Positions 48,793 to 59,208 are shown, counted from the stretch's first letter. The stretch: DNA of 64,000 bases from an uncultured Schlesneria sp. (GCA_903899985.1 CAIULL010000168.1:1-64000); one strand, 5' to 3'. The notes: generated by a model not told the origin, from the sequence alone. Numbers and translations: made by a program.

Positions 48793-51700
48793 TTAAAGTA
48801 TTCTTAATCCCTTCGGCAGCGAATCACCTAAAATCAGCGATTCGTCGTCGGTCTCAAGGTTTGTCACCTTAGAAACCAATTCTCGATAGTGGTTTGCGAC
48901 CGCCGCGCGCTCCATGGATTTCAACACATGATTCCGTGTCGATTCGTCGATATCCCGGTAGCGATCACCGGTCTTTCTGGCGACTTGCATGGCGGCGAAT
49001 GCGACCAGATGTTCGGTGAAATCGTGTTTCACCAGTCCCATCAACCAGCGTGACGCCAGGTCTGCCGGCACGACCGTATTCAACGGCCCGTAAACGGGAC
49101 GACGTGCCCCGACTCGACCGAGTGACCAGTAACCAGATGGACGAAGCGCTGCGAACTTGGGCTTTTCCAGCATTTCCAGCAACAGATCACCAAGTTCTCG
49201 CTTCATCGCGATGGGCAAAAGTTCGCATGCCCCCAGCAGCCGAATCAGTTCGGAAGATTCATGCGTATTACTTCCGAAATCCGCACCCTTCCCTTTTAAT
49301 CCCGGTTGTCGGACCGCTTGTCTGAGCTGGCTGATCAGTGGGGCTGACAATGCCTGTTGTTGTCCGGCCGTCAGACCTCCCGCAATCCGCCGCCACAGGA
49401 TATACCATTCCGCACGACAAGCTGTGGTCGAGAACGCCAGATGGGTCTGAAGCAGTTTCCAGGTCTCGTTACAACGCCAGTCATCCACGGCCAGGCCATA
49501 GCCGGGTCTCAACGAGTACCCCACCAGATTAAGCCACCGGGCTTCGTGCTGAGCACTGATCTTCCGACCCGGCTCACACTCGATCAACGCTTCCCAAAAC
49601 TGACGCAGCAATGACGTCGGCCATTCATCGCGATCAAGCGCCAAAACCTCCACCAGATTCTTCACCACCGCCCCCACAGGGGGTTGATGCGCGTCGCGAG
49701 ATGGGTTAGACGTCGCCAAGTCTTTCGCGTTTTGTGGTTTTTTTGAATTCTCGATACCGCCTGCTGCTTCAACAGTCGCTTTCGAAAACGCACTCGTGAT
49801 AACATCGCGCGCCGATTGAACCACGTCATCGTCAAATAATCCCTGGCGCTCACCCGACGCATCATGGGCTGACACATCGGTCTGAGTTGCGGATCGAACA
49901 TCGAACAGCAGCTTCCACGAGCGCTTGCCATCCACCTCACTGCACCAGAGGTCGAGCGTACCGATTTCCGTTAACTTTGCCTTCAGGATCACGGCCACCG
50001 AGGCAGCCTCTTTTGACTTGCCGGTCTTAAGGACGGTTCGAATCGGTGGTAACGATTTGATCTGCTCGGGATCAATCGGGATCAGATCTCCGGGACGATC
50101 CGTCAATCGGGTGCTTGAAACGTACAGGGGAAATTCAATCGGCTGTGAAACCAGCAACTGAAACGTGTGGCGACTCAAATCGATCTCTTGCCCCGGCTCA
50201 ATTCCAGCAGGAACAAGACACAATGCCGAATGTCCTGAAAAATTGGGATTTGATGCATGACCACTTGATGATCCGTCTTGAGATTCCGGGTCCGCTCCGG
50301 ACCCCTCGACCCCAATGTAATATGACCGTGCCAGCCCTGCGTTAATGCGGACACCGACGCCGCGTCGCACCATTCCGTAATAGGCAGCTCCCCGTGCCAC
50401 AGCAAGATCGAGCCGTTCATTATCAAGTACAATCGGCGACCAGTTCGGATGATCCACCCGAAACCAACCTTGAAAGGCTCGTATCAATCGATCCCGCAAA
50501 ACCGGCGAAGCAAACACCCCCCCATTGAACAAGACTGCCGCCGCCACAGGCGGTTCGTGCGCGTCGGGAGATGGGTTCAAAATGGGGTGATCGCTTGCGC
50601 GTTGTGGGTTTTCTTTAATGCCTGAATTATTTGACGCGGTGTTGGGCGTTGCGACAGGCTGGCTTGGTGTTCCAATTGATCCCGAGATCAATTCGTCGTT
50701 AGCGGCAACGTCACGATGTGCTGACAGGAATGATGCCAGATATTTCGTGATGGCTGGGTCGGAGGCATACGGAAGGCCAAATTCCTGGAATCCTGATTTT
50801 AATGCCGCGGGCTTCATATCAAGCGGTACGTCAGGGAAGAACCCATCGGCTAATAGTAATTCCACTTCCTCGCGAGTCACCTGGACCTGGATCGAACCGC
50901 CGATCAGCTTGGAACCGCTTCCCGGCATGGTCAGGGTCCATTTCTCGGGGGCGTTGTCCCCCATCAAGACTTCCTTCAGTTGGCGGCAGCTGCGGACGAG
51001 GACCCCCCACTGTCTTGGTTCAAGCTGTCCACCCGGTTTGATCCGGTTTTCCAGGTGATGCGCCAGTGCGAGATCGAGGTTATCACCGCCGAGGATCAGG
51101 TGGTCACCCACAGCAACTCGATGGAATTGGATCTTTCCGTCAGTACCACTTCGTACTCGGATCAAAGTAAAATCCGTTGTTCCTCCACCGACGTCGCATA
51201 CCAGGATATTCTGACCGGGTGAGACAAGTTGTTCCCATGTCTCGGCATGTTTATCGATCCAGGCGTAAAATGCGGCTTGAGGTTCTTCGATCAGCACGAC
51301 ACGATGCAAGCCCGCCTCTTTCGCCGCCTTAATCGTCAGTTCACGTGCCACTTCGTCGAACGACGCTGGTAATGTCAATACAAAGTCCTGATCGGCAAGC
51401 GGGTGTTCGGGAAATTGAGCATCCCAGGCGTGGCGAAAATGTTCCAGGTAGCGGGCACTGACGGTGACTGGTGACAGTCGATCGACGTCTTCGGCCCCCT
51501 GCCAGGGCAAGAGGGCTGCTGTCCGATCGACTCCGCTGTGACAGAGCCACGATTTTGCGGATGAAATCAGTCTTCCGGGAACAAGCGTCCCGTGATCGCG
51601 AGCAAAATGTCCGACGGTATAGCTTCCGCTTCCGGGCCACGGGAGATTCAACGATTCAGCAGGAAATTCTCCGCTGGCCGGTTGATAATGGAATGACGGA

Positions 51701-51870
51701 AGAGTTTCACGCGATTCGACCACACCCGGCGCAACGACTTGTGGAACAAGAAAGGTGTGAATCGGACGCTTTTTTTCGGTCGTGTCTACGAACGCCATCG
51801 CGGAATTCGTCGTCCCGAGGTCGAGTCCGACGACGTATCGGCTGGGTTGAGACGGATCTGCTGCGGTCAC
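48793..51870 (-). CDS. Hsp70-family (DnaK-like) protein with extended C-terminal region and two in-frame repeat insertions
   Basis: VVGLDLGTTNSAMAFVDT phosphate-1 motif, VLIEEPQAAFYAW, ILVCDVGGGTTDFTLIRV; repeat-derived segments NPSPDAHEPPVAAAV and NPSRDAHQPPVGAVV. Confidence 0.92.
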   Translation of the reverse strand: MTAADPSQPSRYVVGLDLGTTNSAMAFVDTTEKKRPIHTFLVPQVVAPGVVESRETLPSFHYQPASGEFPAESLNLPWPGSGSYTVGHFARDHGTLVPGRLISSAKSWLCHSGVDRTAALLPWQGAEDVDRLSPVTVSARYLEHFRHAWDAQFPEHPLADQDFVLTLPASFDEVARELTIKAAKEAGLHRVVLIEEPQAAFYAWIDKHAETWEQLVSPGQNILVCDVGGGTTDFTLIRVRSGTDGKIQFHRVAVGDHLILGGDNLDLALAHHLENRIKPGGQLEPRQWGVLVRSCRQLKEVLMGDNAPEKWTLTMPGSGSKLIGGSIQVQVTREEVELLLADGFFPDVPLDMKPAALKSGFQEFGLPYASDPAITKYLASFLSAHRDVAANDELISGSIGTPSQPVATPNTASNNSGIKENPQRASDHPILNPSPDAHEPPVAAAVLFNGGVFASPVLRDRLIRAFQGWFRVDHPNWSPIVLDNERLDLAVARGAAYYGMVRRGVGVRINAGLARSYYIGVEGSGADPESQDGSSSGHASNPNFSGHSALCLVPAGIEPGQEIDLSRHTFQLLVSQPIEFPLYVSSTRLTDRPGDLIPIDPEQIKSLPPIRTVLKTGKSKEAASVAVILKAKLTEIGTLDLWCSEVDGKRSWKLLFDVRSATQTDVSAHDASGERQGLFDDDVVQSARDVITSAFSKATVEAAGGIENSKKPQNAKDLATSNPSRDAHQPPVGAVVKNLVEVLALDRDEWPTSLLRQFWEALIECEPGRKISAQHEARWLNLVGYSLRPGYGLAVDDWRCNETWKLLQTHLAFSTTACRAEWYILWRRIAGGLTAGQQQALSAPLISQLRQAVRQPGLKGKGADFGSNTHESSELIRLLGACELLPIAMKRELGDLLLEMLEKPKFAALRPSGYWSLGRVGARRPVYGPLNTVVPADLASRWLMGLVKHDFTEHLVAFAAMQVARKTGDRYRDIDESTRNHVLKSMERAAVANHYRELVSKVTNLETDDESLILGDSLPKGLRIL
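49665..49758 (-). repeat. Coding-sequence-embedded dispersed repeat, copy 1
   Basis: cccccacagggggttgatgcgcgtcgcgagatgggtt...cgcgttttgtggtttttttgaatt. Confidence 0.8.
50535..50621 (-). repeat. Coding-sequence-embedded dispersed repeat, copy 2
   Basis: ccgccacaggcggttcgtgcgcgtcgggagatgggtt...cgcgttgtgggttttctttaat; aligned with copy 1. Confidence 0.8.
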
Positions 51871-52051
51871 GGAACGTTCGGCCTTCTGTTTTTATTTGTC
51901 GATGAATTATTCGAGTCAATTGTTGTACCACAAGATCCATTTGCATTCTCTATTATCACCAGACTCATCTCGCTGCAAAGTGCCCATTTCCATTAAACTG
52001 CCGTCTTGTTCGTCAAAGTCGGATGAACATGTTTGCAGTGGCAGGGATGTC

Positions 52052-52948
52052 ATGATTCGGATCGGATCTCAAATTGAAGGCGGACGCCGACCGTTGGCGG
52101 TCGGGATCTGGTCGTTTCTTGTCATATTAATGCCGTTAACCGGGACGCACATTTCTTCGGAATTGGCGTTCTGGGTGCTGATTCTGGTTTCGTTGTTGTG
52201 CTCAGCGGCGGTTTTGATTGTTGACGATCGCCGGAGGCATTTGGAACCGAATTCGACTTTCCGGGGATATATTCCAGTTGCAATCTCGTTGACGATCGCC
52301 ACTTTATGGGCAGTTTTTCTCAGCGAGAGAAGTCGACCGTTAGAAAGTACCGGTTCAGCCGTCATAGGGCTTGCCTCCGTCGTGCTGGCCGCAATCTGGC
52401 GTATTCCACCACCTGGACTTCCAGCGAAAGTCATCCCGGCGACTGACCAACCGGCCAACAAGAGTTGGCAGTTCGAAACTGCAAATAAAGCAACGCCGGA
52501 ACAGACTGACGAGCTGACTGCTAAAGCAGCGTCCACAGTTCCGTTCTCCCAGACCCCCTTGTCGATCCTGGACGAATTCTCTGAAGAACCCGGGCGTGAT
52601 TCATCAGATTTTGCTCCGTCCGCCGATGTCACACATTGGTTAACTCGTTCAAAAACGATTGACGGAGAAATCATCGAAGGGGGCGTTCGAGTTGAATTCG
52701 CAACTGGCCAGCGAGATGTGACGGTACACATCTCCTTTTGCCCGCCTTTAGGGTGTGTCCCCTCGATCGATACGGAAGATCTCGACGGTGACGGTCTTGA
52801 AATTCGGGTCGCAGCCGCGTTTCCGTTCGGAGCTCGACTCGCCGTTCGGCGGTCGGCTGTTTCTAAATCGGAGCTGACATCCAATTCGACGCAATCAGGC
52901 CGAATTGGATTTGTTGCGATTGCCAGCAACGCTCGTCGAGTTGCATAG
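52052..52948 (+). CDS. Hypothetical membrane protein
   Basis: Several hydrophobic helices (SFLVILMPLTGTHISSELAFWVLILVSLLCSAAVLIV) then soluble C-terminal domain; preferred over the antisense ORF. Confidence 0.6.
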   Translation: MIRIGSQIEGGRRPLAVGIWSFLVILMPLTGTHISSELAFWVLILVSLLCSAAVLIVDDRRRHLEPNSTFRGYIPVAISLTIATLWAVFLSERSRPLESTGSAVIGLASVVLAAIWRIPPPGLPAKVIPATDQPANKSWQFETANKATPEQTDELTAKAASTVPFSQTPLSILDEFSEEPGRDSSDFAPSADVTHWLTRSKTIDGEIIEGGVRVEFATGQRDVTVHISFCPPLGCVPSIDTEDLDGDGLEIRVAAAFPFGARLAVRRSAVSKSELTSNSTQSGRIGFVAIASNARRVA

Positions 52949-53044
52949 TCGTTTGGGAAACTTCCCAATCAGGATTTTGTTCTACGGCTTCGGAGTCCTC
53001 GGAAAAGCAGTGGCTTCCTTTTACAACGAATTACAACGGACGAA

Positions 53045-53084
53045 GAGCACTGTTTGACCGAGTACGGTCAAACAGTGGCACAAG
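53045..53084 (+). repeat. Dispersed imperfect-palindrome element, copy E
   Basis: gagcactgtttgaccgagtacggtcaaacagtggcacaag. Confidence 0.85.
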
Positions 53085-53295
53085 ACGATCATTCCCCATC
53101 CTTGCCCGAAACGCATCAATCGATACTAATGAGTTCGAGTGCTGGGATCCGAAAGCCTGCCTGATTGCGCGGCAGCGAAACGTCGTTCGAATCCCTCCTG
53201 CTTGCTTGACGGCATTGGGTTTGCATATCGTGGATACGTAAACTTTGATTTGAGATGACCGCGAACGCTCTGCGGAGATTTTCCTCGTGCATGTT

Positions 53296-54708
53296 ATGAC
53301 CCCGCGTGAAGTTTTGGCATTGTGTCGGCAGAAAGATCTTCGTGCCGTAGACCTTCGTTTTATGGATTTTCCTGGAACTCAAAAGCATTTCACCATTCCC
53401 GTGACTGTCCTTACGGAAAAGAGCTTTGAAGACGGGTTCAGTTTCGATGGTTCTTCAATTCGGGGCTGGCAGTCGATTAACGAGAGCGACATGCTCGTTG
53501 TTCCGGCAGCCTCGACTGCTTTCGTCGATCCGTTTATGGCTCAAACATTGGTGATGACCTGCAACATTCAAGATCCGATCACGCGGGAGGATTATGCCAA
53601 AGATCCGCGCAATGTTGCCCGTAAAGCAGAAAATTACATGAAGCTGACGGGGTTGGCGGACACCGCCTACTTCGGTCCTGAGGCGGAGTTCTTTGTTTTT
53701 GACGATGTTCGCTTCGACCAGAACGAGCACGAAGCCTATTATCACGTCGACAGCATCGAAGGTCAGTGGAATCGCGGGCGGAGCGAGGCGACGGGGAACA
53801 ACGGCTACAAAATTCGCCACAAGGAAGGGTATTTTCCCGTTCCTCCGACCGACACCTTACAAGGTGTCCGGACGGAAATGATGTTAATGCTGCAAGATTG
53901 TGGCGTAGAAGTCGAAGCACAGCATCACGAAGTCGCCTCTGGTGGCCAGTGCGAAATCGACATGAAGTATGCGTCACTCGTGAATACGGCTGACAACCTG
54001 CTGCTCTATAAATACATCGTGAAGAATGTCGCTGCCCGACATGGGAAATCGGCGACGTTCATGCCCAAACCGCTTTGGAACGACAATGGTTCAGGTTTAC
54101 ACCTCCATTTTTCTCTTTGGAAGAACGGCACAAACCTATTCGCTGGTTCGGGTTACGCTGGATTGTCAGACATGGCGATGCACGCGATCGGCGGAATTCT
54201 GAAGCATTCCGCCGCCCTGATGGCGATCTGCTGCCCGACGACGAACAGCTACAAGCGTTTGATTCCTGGTTTTGAAGCACCGATTAACCTGACCTACAGC
54301 AGTCGCAACCGATCGGCCGCGATCCGCATCCCGGTTCACACGCCAAGTCCTGAAGACAAACGGTTTGAATTCCGCTGTCCCGACTCGTCATCGAACGGCT
54401 ACCTGGCAATGTCGGCCATGTTGATGGCGGCGATTGATGGAATTCAGCGACGTATCGATCCCGGTCGTCCGCTCGATAAGGATATCTATGATCTTGCTCC
54501 AGAAGAGCTTAAGGATGTTCCCAAGACACCGGCTTCGCTTGAGGAATCACTGGCGGCATTGCGCAGGGATCACGAGTTTTTACTTCGTGGTGATGTGTTC
54601 ACAGAGGATGTCATCGACACCTGGATCTGGTACAAAACAGAAAAGGAAGTCGACGCCCTGAGACAACGGCCCCACCCGTTTGAGTTCGCCATGTACTACG
54701 ATATTTGA
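53296..54708 (+). CDS. glnA: Type I glutamine synthetase
   Basis: DLRFMDFPGTQKHFTIPV, SFDGSSIRGWQSINESDM, FGPEAEFFVFDDV, GSGLHLHFSLWKNG, NSYKRLIPGFEAPINLTYSSRNRSAAIRIP; likely ATG at 53296. Confidence 0.96.
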   Translation: MTPREVLALCRQKDLRAVDLRFMDFPGTQKHFTIPVTVLTEKSFEDGFSFDGSSIRGWQSINESDMLVVPAASTAFVDPFMAQTLVMTCNIQDPITREDYAKDPRNVARKAENYMKLTGLADTAYFGPEAEFFVFDDVRFDQNEHEAYYHVDSIEGQWNRGRSEATGNNGYKIRHKEGYFPVPPTDTLQGVRTEMMLMLQDCGVEVEAQHHEVASGGQCEIDMKYASLVNTADNLLLYKYIVKNVAARHGKSATFMPKPLWNDNGSGLHLHFSLWKNGTNLFAGSGYAGLSDMAMHAIGGILKHSAALMAICCPTTNSYKRLIPGFEAPINLTYSSRNRSAAIRIPVHTPSPEDKRFEFRCPDSSSNGYLAMSAMLMAAIDGIQRRIDPGRPLDKDIYDLAPEELKDVPKTPASLEESLAALRRDHEFLLRGDVFTEDVIDTWIWYKTEKEVDALRQRPHPFEFAMYYDI

Positions 54709-54780
54709 GCGTTCAGCCGTGGTTTTTGTCGCGTTCGCTTTCGCGCCCCGAAGCAAACCGGACATTTATAAAGCGGATTC

Positions 54781-56013
54781 ATGACTGGACACCAAATCCA
54801 ACAAGCCACACTCAGCAATGGGCTGACGGTTCTTGTCGAAACCATGCCTGCGGTTCAATCAGCGGCATTTTCCTTATTAATCCCCGCCGGAAGTGCCTTC
54901 GATCCCGTTGGTCAAAACGGGATCGCCAACGCGCTGGCCGACTGGATCACTCGCGGTGCGGGTTCCATGTCCAGCCGCGAGCTGCTTTCGGCCTTTGACC
55001 GGCTGGGAATCCAGGCGCATGAATCCTCGTCGCTGCATCACCTGGCGATTGGTGGGTCGTGCCTGGCTGGGAATCTTCCCGCCGCGTTAAAGCTTTACGG
55101 AGACGTCATCAAGCGACCGCAATTTAATGAAGAAGATTTTGAAGCAGTCATGGCAGGGGTCGAACAGTCGCTGCTTGGGATTGAAGACGACCCACGTCAA
55201 AAGGTGATGTTTGAACTGATCCGTCGCTGCTTCCCCACACCCTGGGGACAGCCCGCAGAAGGGACGTTGGCCGACCTGGAACGGATTACTCCCGATTCGG
55301 TTCGAACCCAGTTTCAGCGATGCGTTCGGCCGAAAGGCGCTATTCTGGGAATCGCTGGTAACGTGACGTTGGAAGAGATTCTGCCCGTGCTGGAAGAGAC
55401 CTATCATGACTGGACCGGCGCGAACGAGATTTCGCTGAAAACCGGAGACCGAGGGGCCTATCGCGATCACATTGATCACGAATCGACCCAGACACATATC
55501 GGCGTTGCCTATCCGGCAGTCGCGTATGGCGCCGAGAATTACTACCACGCGTGGGCCGCAGTGAACATCCTGAGTGGTGGCATGAGCTGTCGGCTGTTTA
55601 CAGAAGTCCGCGAAAAACGAGGACTCTGTTACTCCGTTTATGCGACGTTGAATTCATTGAAAGATCAGGGACAAGTTCTCTGTTACGCTGGTACGACCAC
55701 CGAACGTGCTCAAGAAACGCTCGATGTCCTGCTTAACGAACTGAAACGTCTCGGCGATGGAATCGAAGAAGCGGAACTCAACCGCTGTAAAGCCCGGGCA
55801 AAAAGCTCACTGATTATGGCTCAGGAATCGACTGGAGGTCGTGCCGGATCACTAGCCCGCAACTGGTTCTACCTGAACCGCATTGTCACGCTGGACGAAG
55901 TCCGTTCGAAGATCGAAGCGCTCACCACCGAAAGCGTGCTTGAGTACATCAAATCGCATCCGGCTCAGGATTTCACCATTCTGACAATCGGCGAAAAATC
56001 TCTTGTGGGATGA
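54781..56013 (+). CDS. M16-family (insulinase-like) peptidase homologue lacking the HxxEH motif
   Basis: TLSNGLTVLVETMPAVQSAAFSLLIPAGSAFDP; GGMSCRLFTEVREKRGLCYSVYATL; expected HxxEH segment reads NGIANALADWITRGAG. Confidence 0.85.
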   Translation: MTGHQIQQATLSNGLTVLVETMPAVQSAAFSLLIPAGSAFDPVGQNGIANALADWITRGAGSMSSRELLSAFDRLGIQAHESSSLHHLAIGGSCLAGNLPAALKLYGDVIKRPQFNEEDFEAVMAGVEQSLLGIEDDPRQKVMFELIRRCFPTPWGQPAEGTLADLERITPDSVRTQFQRCVRPKGAILGIAGNVTLEEILPVLEETYHDWTGANEISLKTGDRGAYRDHIDHESTQTHIGVAYPAVAYGAENYYHAWAAVNILSGGMSCRLFTEVREKRGLCYSVYATLNSLKDQGQVLCYAGTTTERAQETLDVLLNELKRLGDGIEEAELNRCKARAKSSLIMAQESTGGRAGSLARNWFYLNRIVTLDEVRSKIEALTTESVLEYIKSHPAQDFTILTIGEKSLVG

Positions 56014-56061
56014 GCCCACAACTGAGATCAGATCAGCGGTTGATCTTTTTTCAGATCGAGC

Positions 56062-57033
56062 TCACTCGGTGATTGGCTCAAAGGCGACCTTTTCGAGACG
56101 CTTCAATTCGTCGTTGATTTCCGATCCTTCGAAGAATGAAACCCAGCCGCGTACGGTTTGCGTTTCGCCCGGTTCGCAGTCAGGGACCCTCGGGTCTGCA
56201 TGCAGGCAAGGACAAGGGGGATTGCCCCAGGCTCGGACGCAATGATCAAACCCCAGGATGACCCAGCGATTTCCGTCTTGGTTTTTACAGGCGGCAAAAG
56301 GAGCGACAAAAATCTTGTTTTCGTTGGTCTGTTCGGCGAAGCCTGTCAGTCCCTTCAGCATTCCGCACATCTGGATATCAAGCCCGGTCAGCTTTTCGGA
56401 AGTCGGGTTCGTGATCGAGAATTCCATCCGGACCCCTGCCTTAACCGATTTGACCTTGGTGTTAAGCGTCACCAGATTCGGCAGTTTGCGACTGACGGAA
56501 AGCTTGCCTGGTTCGTCTCGCTTCCACTCAAGTCGTTCAAGCCGCAAACCTTGCTGATCCCAGATTGTCGGGACATGTGTGTGGGCAAGGTATAGAAGCT
56601 CGCGTTTTCCGTTGCGAAAATGCCACACCGCTTCCGGGACATCAACCACCAGATATCCACCCTCTTTCCACGGTGCGAACACACTGACTTTCGTTTCGCG
56701 CTGCGGTTGAATGGCTCCGTCTAAAAAGCCAATTCGAGGATGTCGGCCACCGGGGTAAGGGAGAACGACCAATGCTTGCGATTCGACGGGTTTCAACAGA
56801 TCTGACACTGCCGACTGTTGAATACGATCAACAAGCGTTTTGGTTTGAAGCGTCGAGAGCGTCAGCACGCTGCCGATTTCTTCCGTGGAACACTGATGGG
56901 CCAGCAGATTGGTCAGCCAGTAGGTCAATTCCTCCGGGGATTTCGCGGGACGTACATCGACCGCCACCGGTCCCGCCGACAATAGTGCAGGTACGACACT
57001 CAGGCAGAACACATAAGCGAAAAGCCGATTCAT
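56062..57033 (-). CDS. Hypothetical secreted protein
   Basis: Signal peptide MNRLFAYVFCLSVVPALLSAGPVA; coherent globular sequence. Confidence 0.65.
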   Translation of the reverse strand: MNRLFAYVFCLSVVPALLSAGPVAVDVRPAKSPEELTYWLTNLLAHQCSTEEIGSVLTLSTLQTKTLVDRIQQSAVSDLLKPVESQALVVLPYPGGRHPRIGFLDGAIQPQRETKVSVFAPWKEGGYLVVDVPEAVWHFRNGKRELLYLAHTHVPTIWDQQGLRLERLEWKRDEPGKLSVSRKLPNLVTLNTKVKSVKAGVRMEFSITNPTSEKLTGLDIQMCGMLKGLTGFAEQTNENKIFVAPFAACKNQDGNRWVILGFDHCVRAWGNPPCPCLHADPRVPDCEPGETQTVRGWVSFFEGSEINDELKRLEKVAFEPITE

Positions 57034-57057
57034 ATTCGATCCCTTTTTACTACGGCG

Positions 57058-58071
57058 TCACGATTTGAACGACACAACTGCTTGCTGGTTTGTAGGAATC
57101 AAAGCGTGAAACTCGCTACGTCCGAATCCCGCTCGATCAAAGATGTGTTCATATTCCGCAAACGTGTAGGCATCGCCGTGTGCCGTCGTGGCCAGCGTTG
57201 TCAGCGCGAATCCGGCCGTGGAAGGTGGGTGAATCCGGTCAGGTTCGGGGATGAATTCCAGCGTGATCGTTTTTCCGCCCGGTGCGGTTGCTGCGAAGGC
57301 CTTGGCAGCCAGTTTGTCACATGTTGGCTGATCGAAGTGATGTAGAAAATTGGTCAACAGCACGATGTCGTACGGGCCACCCCAATCAACGTCGAATGCA
57401 CTCCCCTGAATCAGTGAGTGACGATCACCGACGCCAGCGCGTACCGCATTTTCCGTGGCGACGGTCAAGACGTTTGGCCAGTCGAGCGCGGTGATCTGCG
57501 ACTGTGGATATTGCCGGGCGATCGTAATCCCAAAAATACCGTGTCCGGCGGCGACATCGAGAACTCGCAGCGGTTGATGGGGATTACCTCCAACGAGCTC
57601 GGCAAGCAATTGAGCCGGCATCTGCATCATTGGACCCATCGCTCGGGCAAATGCGACCCAGACGGGATTGTCGTACGATACCGTTCCTTCATCCGAGATG
57701 GCTGTTCCACCACGACGGACTGCTGCTGTTAAATGACTGAAACTCTCACGGATTTGCGGCGTCAGCAGAAAATCCAGAGTTCCCCCCACAAAGGCGGGTG
57801 AATGGCGATTCAGAAAAACGTTTGTATCGGGTGTCAGTTCGTATCGGTCCTCATGCTTGGTGAGAAATCCGTTTATGGTGAGGCTATCGGCCAGAATTCG
57901 AATACCACGCGGAGAAGCCAGACACGCCTCCGCGATCTCGCTTGCTGTCCGTCTCCCTTCCGCGATCTTCGTAAACAGATCAAGTTCAATCGCAGTTCGA
58001 AGCGATTCCGTTTTTTGGTAGGCATTGATCGTGTCAAAAAATAATGCTGGCGATGGGGGATGAGCAGTCAT
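57058..58071 (-). CDS. SAM-dependent methyltransferase (O-methyltransferase type with dimerisation domain)
   Basis: FDTINAYQKTESLRTAIELDLFTKIAEG N-terminal winged helix; VLDVAAGHGIFGITIARQYPQSQITALDWPNVL SAM motif. Confidence 0.9.
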   Translation of the reverse strand: MTAHPPSPALFFDTINAYQKTESLRTAIELDLFTKIAEGRRTASEIAEACLASPRGIRILADSLTINGFLTKHEDRYELTPDTNVFLNRHSPAFVGGTLDFLLTPQIRESFSHLTAAVRRGGTAISDEGTVSYDNPVWVAFARAMGPMMQMPAQLLAELVGGNPHQPLRVLDVAAGHGIFGITIARQYPQSQITALDWPNVLTVATENAVRAGVGDRHSLIQGSAFDVDWGGPYDIVLLTNFLHHFDQPTCDKLAAKAFAATAPGGKTITLEFIPEPDRIHPPSTAGFALTTLATTAHGDAYTFAEYEHIFDRAGFGRSEFHALIPTNQQAVVSFKS

Positions 58072-58212
58072 ATCACTTCTTTCCGGAGAGTGAGCGATGA
58101 AAACAATGAAGTCGGGTGTTGAGGATTCGTTTTGGGATGAAAGCACTTTAACGGCGAGATTTTATCAAATCCCTTCCGTGGTGTTGTTGGAACACCCGCA
58201 GATTTCGTAAAA

Positions 58213-59208
58213 ATGCCTGTTTCATCTGTGAAGATCAGGCCACGATATTTCGACGGTAAGAGATTTGAAATGCCTTTACATCCCGAAGCCGCAGCATTTC
58301 TCGAGCAGGTTGCCCGACAGAAAGCTCATCCTTTCGAGACATTGCCGGTCGATACCTTGCGGCGTGCCGCCATCGTCGGAGCTGGTGCGAGCCCGAATCC
58401 ACCAGTGCTGGCCAGGGTCCAGGACCTTTCCATTAAACAGACTGACGGAACATCGCTTCCCGTTCGGGTCTATACTCCATTGGGGACGGAACCTTTCGGT
58501 GTCTGTCTCTATTTTCATGGCGGCGGCTGGGTTCTGAACAATCTCGACACTCACGACGATCTCGTCAGGCGGCTGGCTGCCGAGTCGGGTTGTCTGTTTG
58601 TTAACGTTGATTATCGATTGGCACCCGAACACAAATTTCCGGCGGCGATCGAAGATGCCTATACGGCGTTAAGCTGGGTTTATGATCATGCGGCAGAACT
58701 CGGATGCGATCGAAATCGGATTGCCGTTGCGGGTGACAGTGCCGGGGCCAATCTCGCCGCAGTCGCGTGCCTGATGACACGCGACCGGAGCGGTCCGCCG
58801 ATTGCATTTCAGGCGTTAATCTATCCAATCACCGATTGTGACTTTGAACGACCATCGTACCGGGAAAACGCTGAGGGATATTTTTTGACCCGGCGCGAGA
58901 TGACTTGGTTCTGGAACCAGTATGTTTCGTCGCCCGAACAGATGCGTGATCCATATGCCTCGCCGCTGTTGGCCAAGTCACTCGCCGGGCTTCCCACTGC
59001 GTCAATCCTGACCGCCGAATATGATCCGTTACGCGATGAGGGGGAGGCATATGCGGCGGCACTTGAAGCCGCAGGAGTCAAAGTGGCTTTGAAGCGTTAC
59101 GATGGGATGATTCACGCGTTTGTTCGTCGAGTACAACAGTTCGAATGCGCGCGGATCGCCATACGGGAACTCGGCCAGCAGCTTCGAGCAGCGATCGGGT
59201 CGAAGTAA
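58213..59208 (+). CDS. Alpha/beta hydrolase (HSL-like esterase)
   Basis: YFHGGGWVLNNLDTHDD oxyanion motif, IAVAGDSAGANLAAVACLM nucleophile elbow, DPLRDEGEAYAAAL, MIHAF. Confidence 0.93.
   Translation: MPVSSVKIRPRYFDGKRFEMPLHPEAAAFLEQVARQKAHPFETLPVDTLRRAAIVGAGASPNPPVLARVQDLSIKQTDGTSLPVRVYTPLGTEPFGVCLYFHGGGWVLNNLDTHDDLVRRLAAESGCLFVNVDYRLAPEHKFPAAIEDAYTALSWVYDHAAELGCDRNRIAVAGDSAGANLAAVACLMTRDRSGPPIAFQALIYPITDCDFERPSYRENAEGYFLTRREMTWFWNQYVSSPEQMRDPYASPLLAKSLAGLPTASILTAEYDPLRDEGEAYAAALEAAGVKVALKRYDGMIHAFVRRVQQFECARIAIRELGQQLRAAIGSK

Noticed and set aside
48000-51870. moaE-moaD-Hsp70 run as a specialised chaperone/molybdoenzyme system
   Set aside because: Adjacency alone is weak; moaD/moaE are ordinary and the Hsp70-family gene has no evident functional link.
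52069-52968. 299-aa minus-strand ORF opposite the membrane protein at 52052
   Set aside because: Ser/Thr/Arg-rich shadow translation; the plus-strand ORF has clear TM helices.
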